NCBI GenBank assembly: GCA_023248395.1
Contig: JAHFEQ010000014.1
Span: 1 to 34,996, forward strand
DNA length: 34,996 nucleotides
Direction: 5' to 3'
DNA from: Nitrospirota bacterium
GTDB lineage: Bacteria; Nitrospirota; 9FT-COMBO-42-15; HDB-SIOI813
The translations under genes were made by a program, and so were the position numbers. This document shows positions 8,095-16,599 of the stretch, one piece after another (within the stretch, counting starts at the first letter, position 1; the number at the start of each line of letters is the position of its first letter). Below the pieces are notes generated by a model. The model searched no databases. It was given only the letters and a program-made list of their open reading frames with translations, and was not told the DNA's origin.

Positions 8095-8106
8095 ATCTCC
8101 GGAAAT

Positions 8107-8145
8107 CACTCTCCCCTACCCCCTCCCATCAAGGGAGGGGGACTA
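8107..8145. repeat. GC-rich palindromic repeat (TCAA-loop family), copy upstream of ppc
   Basis: The core is a 9-bp perfect stem, CCCCCTCCC at 8119-8127 and GGGAGGGGG at 8133-8141, with loop ATCAA. The same C-rich/TCAA/G-rich hairpin occurs inside ppc at 9790-9812. A related G-rich tail (GAGGGTAAGGGGG) follows at about 8168-8180. It lies in the ppc leader. The open reading frame of ppc can be drawn through it, but those residues are repeat-derived. Confidence 0.7.
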
Positions 8146-8204
8146 AGAATAAAAATGCATTCAAGTTGAGGGTAAGGGGGATTTTTGTTATAGTCATAGG
8201 TAAT

Positions 8205-11045
8205 ATGGCATTACCTTTAGACGACAGCCGCTTACAATCAGACATCCAGTATCTTAAGGATGCCCTTGATGAGGTGATACGGGAGCAGGAGGGGAATCAA
8301 TTATTCCAGTTAGTAGAGGAGTTCCGTACCGCCTGTAATAAGATAAAGGACCAGTATGACCCCTCCATCGAGGCGTTTCTCCTTCGCGAGGCAGAGCAGC
8401 TTGACATTTCCATATCCTCAAAGCTTATCCAGGCATTTGCCTTATATTTCTATCTGCTCAATACAGCGGAAGAAAACTTTGGGATGCAGCAGCGAAGGGA
8501 GGTGCAACGCCACGGTGGCCGTGTTAAAGGTTCCTTTGAGGATTGTCTTGCAAGGCTGCATGAAAACAGGATCGATAGAAAGACCCTCTTTGATCTCCTG
8601 AGCAGTCTCTCTATAGAGCCTGTCATGACGGCCCACCCTACGGAGGCAAAGAGACTGACCATCCTCAAGAAATACAGAAAGATCTATCTTACAATCTTCA
8701 AAAAAGAGAACCCCATCTGGACACCAGAGGAGAAGGCCCTGCTGCGGGAGGATATCATCAATGAGATACAGAAGCTCTGGCAGACAGGGGACATATTCCT
8801 CGAAAGGCCGACTGTAGAGGAAGAAGTTTCCAATGGGCTCTATTATTTTAAAGAGACCTTTTATTCTGTGATCCCCAAACTCTACCGTTCTCTCAGGCGG
8901 AGTATAGAGAAGTTCTATCCTGATCATGATATCCGGATACCTCCTCTCTTAAAATTCGGCTCATGGGTTGGAGGGGACAGAGACGGAAATCCCAATGTCA
9001 CCCCTGAAGTCACAAGATGGACACTCAAAACCCATAGGGATGCCATTCTCTCACTCTATATTCAGTCGGTCCAGGATCTGATAGGAAGTCTCAGCCATTC
9101 AACCACCAAGGTAAATGTCTCAGAGGAACTGCTCTCTTCTATTGAAAAGGATATAAAGAATATGCCGGACATCAGTCAGCAAGTCCTTGATAGAAACCCT
9201 TATGAACCCTATAGGCAGAAGCTGTCATTTATAAGGATACGGTTAGAATCGACGGGGAAAATAGAAAGGGTCTATGGCACTCCAGCGGAGTTGCTGGAGG
9301 ATCTGCATATCATACGAAGAAGCCTTGTCTCCAATAAGGGTGCGAGAACAACAGCCATAGAGATCGATGGCATGATCAAGAGGGTGGAGGTCTTTGGCTT
9401 CCACCTGGCCAAGCTGGATATAAGGGAGGAGTCAGATAAACATACCAGGGCCATTTGCGAGGTCTTTGACAGGCTCGGGATATACCCCGGTTTTCGGGAC
9501 ATATCTGAAGACGATAAGATCCGGATCCTTTCACAGGAAATACAAAATCTCCGGCCTTTGATTTATGAAGGGATGGAACTCACCAGTGAATCCGGAAATA
9601 CTATCGAGACATTCAAGGTTATAGGATGGGCGCGGGAAGAGGTAGCCCCGGAGGCCATAGGGAGTTATATCATCAGTATGACCCACAGGGTTAGCGATAT
9701 CCTGATGGTCCTCCTCCTCGCAAAGGAGGCAGGTCTTTACAGAGTTAGTAACCCACCCCTCACCCTTCCCTCTCCCATCCCCACCCTATCCCTCCCCCGT
9801 CAAGGGGGAGGGAAAAAGGGAGGGGGAGAGGGTTTCGGTGAGGGGGAACGTGTATCAGGGATTGATATCGTCCCGCTCTTTGAGACGATCGATGATTTAA
9901 GGCGTTCACGGGCAATCATCGATGGCCTTCTCTCCCTCCCTGTATATAAGAGGTATGTTGCTTACCGTGGGGGTGTCCAGGAGATCATGCTCGGCTATTC
10001 AGACAGCAGCAAGGATGGTGGGATACTTACTTCAAGCTGGGAGTTGTATAAGGCACAGAAGGGATTATGGGATGTGGCACAGAGACATGGCATACGCCTC
10101 AGATTATTCCACGGCAGGGGAGGGACCGTGGGTCGTGGAGGCGGTCCTACTCATAAGGCGATATTGGCCCAGCCCCCCGGGACAGTCCGGGGGAATATAA
10201 AGATCACAGAGCAGGGGGAGGTCATCTCATCCAAGTATGCCAACCAGGGCACTGCCTTACATAATCTGGAACTGATGGTGGCCGGGGTGATTGAGGCGAG
10301 CTCTCCGGCATACCATGAAGAGATAAAAACTCTCGATGAAAAATACACCTCTATCTTGGACGAGTTGTCAGAGATATCCTATCGACTGTACAGAGAATTG
10401 ATCGATGGTCCTGATTTCTATACCTACTTCTCATATGCCACCCCCATCGGTGAGATCGGCCTTGCAAAGATAGGGTCGAGGCCTGAGAAGAGAAGGGATA
10501 CGTGGAAGATAGAGGACTTGAGGGCAATACCCTGGATATTTAGCTGGACACAGAGCCGGAACATGCTCCCTGCGTGGTATCCCGCAGGCAAGACCTTCAA
10601 GAGGTTTATTGACGCAGACCCTGCGGCCAATATGGAAGTATTAAAGGAGATGTACCGCAGGTGGCCATTTTTCGAAAATCTGTTAGACAATATCCAGATG
10701 ACCATGGCAAAGGCGGATATGAATATCGCCCACTTATACTCCAGCCTTGTACCGGATAAAAAGACAGGAGAGAAGATCTTTGGGATGATAAAGACGGAGT
10801 TTACCTTGTCAAGGGAGATGATCCTTCTGATAACCGGTCAGGAGAAGTTACTCAATAATGATAAGGGATTGCAACGGTCTATTCAATTAAGGAACCCCTT
10901 CATGGATCCTATCAACTATATGCAGGTCAATCTCCTGAATCAGCTGCGGAAGGAGGGGCTCACAGAGCGGGAGCAAAGGGAACTTGCGGACGCCGTGCTC
11001 CTGACCATCAGCTGCATCGCCGCAGGGATGAGAAATACAGGGTAA
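8205..11045 (+). CDS. ppc: Phosphoenolpyruvate carboxylase with an in-frame repeat insertion
   Basis: Carboxylates PEP to oxaloacetate (anaplerosis or CO2 fixation; cytoplasmic, tetrameric). The protein is 946 aa from the ATG at 8205 (MALPLDDSRLQSDIQYLKDA). The frame is open upstream to a GTG at 8085, but that part is translated repeat. Motifs include catalytic His144 in VMTAHPTEAKR, FGSWVGGDRDGNPNVTPE, LGYSDSSKDGGILTSSWELY (about 595-614) and LFHGRGGTVGRGGGPTHKA (about 635-653). The C-terminus is RNTG, the usual Gly end. Residues about 517-547 (PPLTLPSPIPTLSLPRQGGG and on) are encoded by a GC-rich palindrome and have no counterpart in the family. They sit just before IDIVPLFETIDDLRRS, where homologues have a variable loop. 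The frame is kept, so the enzyme may still work. Confidence 0.96.
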   Translation: MALPLDDSRLQSDIQYLKDALDEVIREQEGNQLFQLVEEFRTACNKIKDQYDPSIEAFLLREAEQLDISISSKLIQAFALYFYLLNTAEENFGMQQRREVQRHGGRVKGSFEDCLARLHENRIDRKTLFDLLSSLSIEPVMTAHPTEAKRLTILKKYRKIYLTIFKKENPIWTPEEKALLREDIINEIQKLWQTGDIFLERPTVEEEVSNGLYYFKETFYSVIPKLYRSLRRSIEKFYPDHDIRIPPLLKFGSWVGGDRDGNPNVTPEVTRWTLKTHRDAILSLYIQSVQDLIGSLSHSTTKVNVSEELLSSIEKDIKNMPDISQQVLDRNPYEPYRQKLSFIRIRLESTGKIERVYGTPAELLEDLHIIRRSLVSNKGARTTAIEIDGMIKRVEVFGFHLAKLDIREESDKHTRAICEVFDRLGIYPGFRDISEDDKIRILSQEIQNLRPLIYEGMELTSESGNTIETFKVIGWAREEVAPEAIGSYIISMTHRVSDILMVLLLAKEAGLYRVSNPPLTLPSPIPTLSLPRQGGGKKGGGEGFGEGERVSGIDIVPLFETIDDLRRSRAIIDGLLSLPVYKRYVAYRGGVQEIMLGYSDSSKDGGILTSSWELYKAQKGLWDVAQRHGIRLRLFHGRGGTVGRGGGPTHKAILAQPPGTVRGNIKITEQGEVISSKYANQGTALHNLELMVAGVIEASSPAYHEEIKTLDEKYTSILDELSEISYRLYRELIDGPDFYTYFSYATPIGEIGLAKIGSRPEKRRDTWKIEDLRAIPWIFSWTQSRNMLPAWYPAGKTFKRFIDADPAANMEVLKEMYRRWPFFENLLDNIQMTMAKADMNIAHLYSSLVPDKKTGEKIFGMIKTEFTLSREMILLITGQEKLLNNDKGLQRSIQLRNPFMDPINYMQVNLLNQLRKEGLTEREQRELADAVLLTISCIAAGMRNTG
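9757..9845. repeat. GC-rich palindromic repeat inserted in frame inside ppc
   Basis: Nested inverted repeat. The inner stem is CCCTCCCCC (9790-9798), loop GTCAA, GGGGGAGGG (9804-9812). The outer arms are CCCCTCACC with CCCTCTCCC on the left, and GGGAGAGGG with GGTGAGGGG on the right. About 89 bp, encoding roughly 30 Pro/Leu then Gly/Lys-rich residues. The core is shared with the copy at 8107-8145. Confidence 0.8.
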
Positions 11046-11050
11046 TCAGG

Positions 11051-11106
11051 AATGGGGTCAGGTCTTGAATTTTGATGTACATCAAAATTCAAGACCTGAC
11101 CCCATT
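11051..11106. repeat. Perfect 56-bp palindrome between ppc and surA-like gene
   Basis: The arms AATGGGGTCAGGTCTTGAAT... and their exact complement meet at the centre TGTACA, 28 bp each with no mismatch. It lies between the convergent ppc and SurA-like genes and would form a cruciform or a bidirectional terminator-type hairpin. GGGGTCAGGTCTTG palindromes are often found near IS200/Y1-type (REP-associated) transposases, from memory. No such transposase is present here. Confidence 0.85.
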
Positions 11107-11123
11107 TTCCGCTACGAGGTGAT

Positions 11124-11840
11124 TTATAACAGTCCTTTATTTACGTTGACGTTTGCCTTAGCCCGCATAGAAGCGGTATAGGCCATGACAGCCTTTTCCT
11201 GTTTCTGGAATTGAAGAAACTTTTTGAGCTTCTGCATCTCTTCGGCAGGCCTCTCCGTGCCCCCATCTTTACTGCCGGTCGCATTAATCGGGAATGTCTC
11301 ATTGACCTCCTCATCTGCAACAGACACAGAATCCTTTATAACCCTCTTCACCTTGTCTATAAGAATCTCCTTACGCTTCGAATCTTCAAACTCGCCTACC
11401 TTTATCCGGTTAGCTGCAAGAAGCCTCTCATAGAGGATCGGATCAAATCTGCCATCCTTATGGAATTCATTCATCTTCACGATACTATCCCTGAGTTCCT
11501 GATCGCTTACCCTGACTCCAAACCTCTCTGCCTCTTCCAGCCATAGCTCCCGGCTTACAAGGTCTTCCAAAACCTTATCCCTGACCTTCAGTTTTTCAAG
11601 CATCTCAGCATCAAATTTATCTTTGTATACCTCTCTGTAGTACTCTACCGCCCTGTTATAGGCCTTCCTGTAGTCCTGTGCATGGATGTCGTGTCCATTG
11701 ACAGAGACAACGACACTCTGTTGCGGCGCCTTAATCCCCCACCACCCCATGGTAATGACAAAGGTCACGGCAATGACGCCCATAATAACCTTTAATACCC
11801 ATGGATTATCCACTGCCAATTCCCGTACAATCTTTAACAC
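11124..11840 (-). CDS. Membrane-anchored SurA/PpiD-like N-terminal chaperone domain protein
   Basis: 238 aa. GTG start at 11840 with AGGAGG six bases upstream. An N-terminal membrane anchor (about 15-34, VLKVIMGVIAVTFVITMGWW) is followed by the SurA_N-type segment: VVVSVNGHDIHAQDYRKAYN, then DKVLEDLVSRELWLEEAERF and VSDQELRDSIVKM...FHKDGRFDPILYERLL. There is no PPIase (parvulin) domain, so it would act as an outer-membrane-protein chaperone in the periplasm rather than an isomerase. The C-terminal part (about 185-238) is charged and coiled-coil-like. PpiD is about 620 aa, so this is a short version with no sign of damage. Confidence 0.85.
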   Translation of the reverse strand: MLKIVRELAVDNPWVLKVIMGVIAVTFVITMGWWGIKAPQQSVVVSVNGHDIHAQDYRKAYNRAVEYYREVYKDKFDAEMLEKLKVRDKVLEDLVSRELWLEEAERFGVRVSDQELRDSIVKMNEFHKDGRFDPILYERLLAANRIKVGEFEDSKRKEILIDKVKRVIKDSVSVADEEVNETFPINATGSKDGGTERPAEEMQKLKKFLQFQKQEKAVMAYTASMRAKANVNVNKGLL

Positions 11841-11942
11841 GTTGCACCTCCTGGTATAAATATGATTACAGTGATTTGTAAATAAGATTGCAGTGATTAA
11901 TAATCGCCGTAATACTTTTATTAATCTCTGAAATCATAAAAA

Positions 11943-13067
11943 TTAATACAGATCATTCCTGAAATGCTTGCTCAGCGCCAGTTCCTGTTCATAATAGTGC
12001 GAGCCTATCTCCTTCCCATAACTTATCCGGGGCTGCTCAACCATCTTCTCATACCTTATCTTAAAAAATACCTGACCATCCTCGATGCGAAACGGGACAT
12101 CGTGCGGTCTTACTTCAAGCACGGACCGCGTCCCCTTCACCTCACCATATCCATAACCAAACCCGCTATCGAAGAAGCCTGCATAGTGGGTCCTTAATTC
12201 ACCAGAGCCGGCATCAAACTCGATCATCTCTGCGGCATATTCTAAAGGGACTCGCACCTTCTCCTTCGATGCAAATATGTGAAACTCCTCAGGCTCTAAA
12301 ATCAGAAACCCCTCTCCTGGCGCATGAATTGGCTCCCAGTAACCAGACGCGAGATAGCCTCCGGCCTTACTAAGATCTATGATGGAGCTGTTCTTCTTGG
12401 CCTTAAATCCGATAACACCATTGCTTGCCTGCCCCTTTAAATCCACCCTCATATAGAGCCCATCACGGATAATCGCAGAATCTACCGGCAACGGCACACC
12501 GGCATCATCAAAGAGCAGCCTATGGGTATTATAGATATCCCGTAAATCTCCATCTTCAACCTGTTGTCTCTCACAAAAGAGTCGTAATTGGTTTAGGCTC
12601 TGCCCTGTCTTTACCTTGACTGTAAAAGACCTGGGAAAGACCTCAAGGTATAACCTGCCGGAGTATCCATGGTCTATCTCATCAAACCGATACCCGCCAT
12701 CCGTGATTACCCTTGTAAAAATATCCAGTCTCCCAGTCGTGCTCTTGGGGTTTGTCTTTCCATTTAGCTCCCTGGGGAGATAGAGCTCCTCCATCAGCGG
12801 GATCAGGTATACGTTTTTCTTCTCCAGTATCCCATTCTCATCAAGGTCTATCTCATACATAAATAGCTCGTCTAATAGTTCGTCTATCCTACGCCGCTGA
12901 GGCAGGAAACTACTCCTCACCCTGTACGCCTTGTTTCCAAGCCTGAGGTCCATGCTCGCAGGCTGTAATTGCTTATCAATAACAGGAACGGAGGATTTTA
13001 TAACCCCCTTCTCTATCAATTTTTTCAGACTCTGAATGGGTAAGGTCCCTTTACCTGAGACAGTCAT
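11943..13067 (-). CDS. dcd: dCTP deaminase, long two-domain type
   Basis: Deaminates dCTP to dUTP for thymidylate synthesis. 374 aa from the ATG at 13067 (the codon before it is also a possible GTG start). The length fits the long 2'-deoxycytidine 5'-triphosphate deaminase family with two dUTPase-like halves, not the 190-aa E. coli type. Motifs are LQPASMDLRLG, GKTNPKSTTGRLDIFTRVIT and DHGYSGRLYLEV in the first half. The second half has NGVIGFKAKKNSSIIDL, GYWEPI, LEYAAEMIEFD and THYAGFFDSGFGYG. The start overlaps the end of the kamA-like gene by 17 bp, so the pair is co-translated. Confidence 0.9.
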   Translation of the reverse strand: MTVSGKGTLPIQSLKKLIEKGVIKSSVPVIDKQLQPASMDLRLGNKAYRVRSSFLPQRRRIDELLDELFMYEIDLDENGILEKKNVYLIPLMEELYLPRELNGKTNPKSTTGRLDIFTRVITDGGYRFDEIDHGYSGRLYLEVFPRSFTVKVKTGQSLNQLRLFCERQQVEDGDLRDIYNTHRLLFDDAGVPLPVDSAIIRDGLYMRVDLKGQASNGVIGFKAKKNSSIIDLSKAGGYLASGYWEPIHAPGEGFLILEPEEFHIFASKEKVRVPLEYAAEMIEFDAGSGELRTHYAGFFDSGFGYGYGEVKGTRSVLEVRPHDVPFRIEDGQVFFKIRYEKMVEQPRISYGKEIGSHYYEQELALSKHFRNDLY

Positions 13068-14136
13068 CACACCCCACCTTATCGTGTTCTGGTTCGTGTT
13101 CGGGCTGAGGATAGCTGTAGATCTTATCCTCGTAGTTCTTTAGTAGTACCTCTCTCTCGTTCATGTCTATGACAAAATCCGGAGGGAGCATGGGTATTTT
13201 ACCGCCGCCTGCAGGCAGATCAATAACGAATTTGGGTATGGCCATCCCGGATATCCTCCCCTGAAGCCCTTTCATGATCTCAAGGCCACACTCAACAGGC
13301 GTCCTCATATGCTCAGTCCCCCGAGTCAAATCCGCCTGATAAAGATAATAAGGTTTTACCCTGATTGCAAGGAGTTTTTGCATCAGCTCTTTAATAATCT
13401 CCGGGTCATCGTTGATCCCCCTGAGGAGAACTGTCTGGCTGCCAAGAGGAATGCCCGCATCAGCCAATCTGCCGCAGGCAATGGCTACTTCATCCGTGAT
13501 CTCCCTCGGGTGAATAAAATTGATGTTCATATAAAGGGGATGGTATTTCCTGAGCATCCTGCATAGCTTATGGGTGATACGCTGCGGAAGCGCCCCTGGC
13601 ACCCTCGTCCCTATCCTGATGATATCCAGATGCGGTATCTCCCGCAAGCCCTTTAATATTTCCTCAAGCTCTTTATCTTTAAGGATCAGGGGATCTCCAC
13701 CTGAGAGGATGACATCCTTAATCTCTTCATGGGCCCTGATGTAATCAATGCCCTTGCGTACCATCTCCCTCGATATCGCGACCTTACCGACAAATCTCTT
13801 CCTTGTACAGAATCTGCAATAGACAGGACACTGATGGGTCAACATAAGCAAGGCCCTGTCCTGATAGCGATGGACAACAGACGGGACGGGACTGTCCCCT
13901 TCCTCATTGAGGGGGTCATCGATCCCTACCTGATCGAAAAGCTCCTGCTCATCAGGTACGACCTGTCTGTAGATCGGGTCATCCTTTTCTTTGATAAGGG
14001 ATTTGAAATAGGGGTTTATCCTCGCAGGGTATTCTGCAACGACCCGCTCCATCTTTGCGCTATCGAGCTCAAATTCTGCTGATAGCTGATGGGCCTTTAT
14101 AAGACTCTTTTTTAATATGTGCTGCCATCGTTCCAT
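13051..14136 (-). CDS. kamA: Lysine 2,3-aminomutase (radical SAM, PLP)
   Basis: Converts L-lysine to L-beta-lysine with a 5'-deoxyadenosyl radical. 361 aa. Radical-SAM cysteines C103-x3-C107-x2-C110 (CPVYCRFCTRKRF), then LSGGDPL and IRIGTRVPGALPQ. The PLP lysine is Lys313 in LPAGGGK. Asp269 (QADLTRG) and Asp306 (VIDLPAGGG) align with the lysine-binding Asp293 and Asp330 of the clostridial enzyme, with the same 37-residue spacing. This argues for lysine rather than glutamate as substrate. It is shorter than AblA (about 416 aa), closer to EpmB (342). No beta-lysine acetyltransferase, epmA or efp is nearby. The product could feed an osmolyte (beta-lysine) or a peptide made by the ATP-grasp-like gene upstream. 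AAAGGAG lies 12 bases before the ATG. Confidence 0.9.
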   Translation of the reverse strand: MERWQHILKKSLIKAHQLSAEFELDSAKMERVVAEYPARINPYFKSLIKEKDDPIYRQVVPDEQELFDQVGIDDPLNEEGDSPVPSVVHRYQDRALLMLTHQCPVYCRFCTRKRFVGKVAISREMVRKGIDYIRAHEEIKDVILSGGDPLILKDKELEEILKGLREIPHLDIIRIGTRVPGALPQRITHKLCRMLRKYHPLYMNINFIHPREITDEVAIACGRLADAGIPLGSQTVLLRGINDDPEIIKELMQKLLAIRVKPYYLYQADLTRGTEHMRTPVECGLEIMKGLQGRISGMAIPKFVIDLPAGGGKIPMLPPDFVIDMNEREVLLKNYEDKIYSYPQPEHEPEHDKVGCDDCLR

Positions 14137-14160
14137 TTCTTTGTTGTGCTCCTTTGAAAC

Positions 14161-14182
14161 GCAGGCTAAAGCCTGCGGCTAC
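14161..14182. repeat. Short palindromic repeat at the 3' end of the ATP-grasp-like gene
   Basis: GCAGGCT-AA-AGCCTGC followed by GGCTACA. A common dispersed hairpin of the form GTAGCCGCAGGCTTTAGCCTGC on the minus strand. It encodes the last residues (CSRRL) and the stop codon of the upstream gene, so the repeat replaced that gene's natural end. Confidence 0.6.
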
Positions 14183-15602
14183 ATCCACCGGCTACCACTG
14201 TGATCACTGCATCTTCCATCCCGTGGATTAACTTCTGCTCAAGTGAACACAGGGTGGCCATAATCCCTCTTAACTTCACCCCTTCTCCTTCCACAAAATA
14301 ATAGGGGCAGAGGCGTGCCCTCCCGGTCATCTTCTTCATCTCTCCTGTAGTTTCGTCTAAGTAGTCAGCCCCTACATGTCTTCCTCTGTAATACTCTTGC
14401 AGGATATACGGGGTTCTATCAAAATCCAGAAGCGCCTTATCGATGGCAGCGCTCCATCCTTCCCGGGGCATATCATGTCCAACGACAACCCCTCTGCTCC
14501 CCCATGCCAGTTCTGAAAAACCGGAGGGTTTTATCACGAACTCCCTTTCGCTCTGGGTTGTCTCTGCCAGATCTCGCCAGCGGGCCACAGGCCTTTCACC
14601 CATCTTAAGACCCGGGATTATTCCATAGGGAGGCATGTCCGCAGGATCAAGAATCCAGGTGGCAGGAAATATCTTACAAAGTATAGAAAATACCTCTTCC
14701 CCTAATTCCTCTAACCAGTATCTCCTGAGGAGAGGATGATGAAACAGGGCATACAGGAGTTTTTCCTCAAGAAAGGGCTTAAAGGGCGGGGTTACTGAGA
14801 CCGCTTTCTTTTTGGTACTGTACATCATCAGCTCAGCCTTTGGAATATTTTTGAGATCAAAGAGCTCATAAAACCGGTAGAGGACGTCGATCCTCTCTCT
14901 CTTCTCCCCTTCAGCAAAGAATAATCCCTCCTCGGTAAACAGGATATCCTCTGGTCTGATCGTATGGGCCCTTCCTCCATTCTTCCGAATGACCCCTGCC
15001 ATCCACTCCATCTCAGGCCTGTAGTCTCTGGATTCTTCAGAGACTACGATGGCTATTACAGGATCAGGTATGTGAACAGTAGCCTTAAGCATATTCGTAA
15101 AGCCATGGATCATCCCATTTTCATCACCAACCACCTTATCTCCAAATAGAGTAGAATAGGCCATTCCAAGACTTCCGGTTATACCGATACCACCCGGGAC
15201 AGAGTCTAACTCAGTTGCTACCATTCCATCGTCTGTCAATATAATATCCGGCCTGATGACGCCGGGAAGGAGCCCCTTCATCCTGTTCATGCGCGCATAG
15301 TCTACAATAGCCTGGGGTTTTCCCTGATCCAAATATCGGGAAACCCACTCGGGTTGTCTCCCATGGATGCTCTCATAATAGAGTTTGTTAGAGGCCTTAT
15401 AAAACAGATACAGGGGGGCACCGAGGGATTCGATAAACGAAAGTTCATCTTCCCCTATACGGAAAGGCTCCGGAGAAACACGCCAGTGCAGGTATACCCC
15501 ATCCTTGATGAGGTTTTCCTTAACATGCAGGCACCGTTCTACCGGGGTCTTAGCTGTAAGCACTTCTTTCACGATATCCATCTCCGTGGATATTATAACC
15601 AC
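14166..15602 (-). CDS. Conserved protein, probable ATP-grasp fold
   Basis: 478 aa from GTG 15602; the ATG at 15581 (MDIVKEVLTAK) is an alternative. Neither has a well-spaced ribosome site. The C-terminal third looks like an ATP-grasp: EFVIKPSGFSELAWGSRGVV (about 362-381), then TPYILQEYYRGRH (about 411-423) and ARLCPYYFVEGEG. The middle has TDDGMVATELDSVPGGIGIT, reminiscent of the amino-terminal part of peptide-ligase-like ATP-grasps. I do not recognise a named enzyme. It lies 29 bp upstream of the lysine 2,3-aminomutase gene on the same strand, so it may ligate or modify lysine or beta-lysine; that is inference. The last five residues and stop come from a palindromic repeat, so the C-terminus may be altered. 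Confidence 0.65.
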   Translation of the reverse strand: MVIISTEMDIVKEVLTAKTPVERCLHVKENLIKDGVYLHWRVSPEPFRIGEDELSFIESLGAPLYLFYKASNKLYYESIHGRQPEWVSRYLDQGKPQAIVDYARMNRMKGLLPGVIRPDIILTDDGMVATELDSVPGGIGITGSLGMAYSTLFGDKVVGDENGMIHGFTNMLKATVHIPDPVIAIVVSEESRDYRPEMEWMAGVIRKNGGRAHTIRPEDILFTEEGLFFAEGEKRERIDVLYRFYELFDLKNIPKAELMMYSTKKKAVSVTPPFKPFLEEKLLYALFHHPLLRRYWLEELGEEVFSILCKIFPATWILDPADMPPYGIIPGLKMGERPVARWRDLAETTQSEREFVIKPSGFSELAWGSRGVVVGHDMPREGWSAAIDKALLDFDRTPYILQEYYRGRHVGADYLDETTGEMKKMTGRARLCPYYFVEGEGVKLRGIMATLCSLEQKLIHGMEDAVITVVAGGCSRRL

Positions 15603-15654
15603 GTGGTTTGTTTTGCCCTTTAAGGTTTAATTAATATTAACATAGGGGGTTAAA

Positions 15655-16590
15655 TTACTTCAAGGAGCCTGGCTGGCTGGAAGATGCCTGAGCTATTTTC
15701 TTCTGGGCAATATATTCGTAAGGTATGGCATCTACCTTGGGATTCCTTAGACCGAGCATATAGATCGTAAGTGCCCTGGCCTGATCCGGTTTAAACCCGA
15801 AGTTAGGCATAATGGTAGGGGCTAAGTTTAATTTAGGATCTCCTGGAACAACCTTCTGCGGGTTTAAGAAATGCTCATATTCCCACTGGGCCATCATATG
15901 TGGACCTTCTATATGCCCCAAATCATGGATCAGCAGAAAAGCAAGCTCTGTCCTGCTTCCAAATCCGCTCAATTCCGGACCTATACTACCCCCTTCTCCA
16001 TTGATCTTATGGCACCCTCTGCAGCCATATTGGAAGGAAAGCCTTCTCCCTTCAAGGAATGTTGATCCCCAGGGAAAATGATCAGTCGTTATAGACAGAT
16101 CATAAAGATCCACATGGCACTTCACGCATGAGGCCTGCACAAACTCCTTTGTAAGCAGTTGTCGGTTTAAGTGATGAACCGCCCCATGAGTAGCCTCTAC
16201 AGTGACAGCCTGACCATCACCCTGGTGGCACACCGTACACCCGAATTTATCCACAGGATGTGTCTTTAGAAAATCACCAGGATGTGTCGTGAAGGGCTGT
16301 GGTTCATTCGCAAAGAGGGGATTTTCTAATCCCACGTGGCACGTGGTACATCTATCGGTGGTGTTAAGTTGCGGAAGCCATATCTGATTGATCCTGACCG
16401 GTGTATTACGAAACTCTGGTTTGTTTAATCTCGATGCCAATTTTTCATTATAAGTTTTCTGATAGGTCATCCACTCCTTGCTGGCCTCTCCATGGAAGAT
16501 AACCATCAGGATGATAAGAATGGCCATAACAACGACACCAAATATCCTGTGCCGCCACTTCGTAGCACTCCTTTCCCACGCTAAATCCAT
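15655..16590 (-). CDS. Membrane-anchored tetraheme cytochrome c of the bc-type complex
   Basis: 311 aa. One N-terminal membrane helix (about 15-33, RIFGVVVMAILIILMVIF) is followed by four c-heme sites: CTTCH (81-85), CTVCH (118-122), CVKCH (155-159) and CRGCH (190-194). After the fourth heme comes GPELSGFGSRTE and PNFGFKPDQARALTIYMLGL, a mono-heme cytochrome c-like tail with a Met ligand candidate in IMPNF. It faces the periplasm or equivalent space and should accept electrons from the Rieske protein. It is the last gene of the operon, starting 9 bases after the 38-aa peptide with AGAGGA before the ATG. It takes the place of cytochrome c1/f. Confidence 0.9.
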   Translation of the reverse strand: MDLAWERSATKWRHRIFGVVVMAILIILMVIFHGEASKEWMTYQKTYNEKLASRLNKPEFRNTPVRINQIWLPQLNTTDRCTTCHVGLENPLFANEPQPFTTHPGDFLKTHPVDKFGCTVCHQGDGQAVTVEATHGAVHHLNRQLLTKEFVQASCVKCHVDLYDLSITTDHFPWGSTFLEGRRLSFQYGCRGCHKINGEGGSIGPELSGFGSRTELAFLLIHDLGHIEGPHMMAQWEYEHFLNPQKVVPGDPKLNLAPTIMPNFGFKPDQARALTIYMLGLRNPKVDAIPYEYIAQKKIAQASSSQPGSLK

Positions 16591-16599
16591 AAGTCCTCT

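Noticed and set aside
8085-8204. Longer N-terminus for PEP carboxylase from GTG 8085
   Set aside because: The extra 40 residues are translated from the GC-rich repeat and leader; the ATG at 8205 matches the family start.
9790-9812. CRISPR-like or REP array in ppc
   Set aside because: Only one palindromic unit at this place and no regular spacers; a single repeat insertion explains it.
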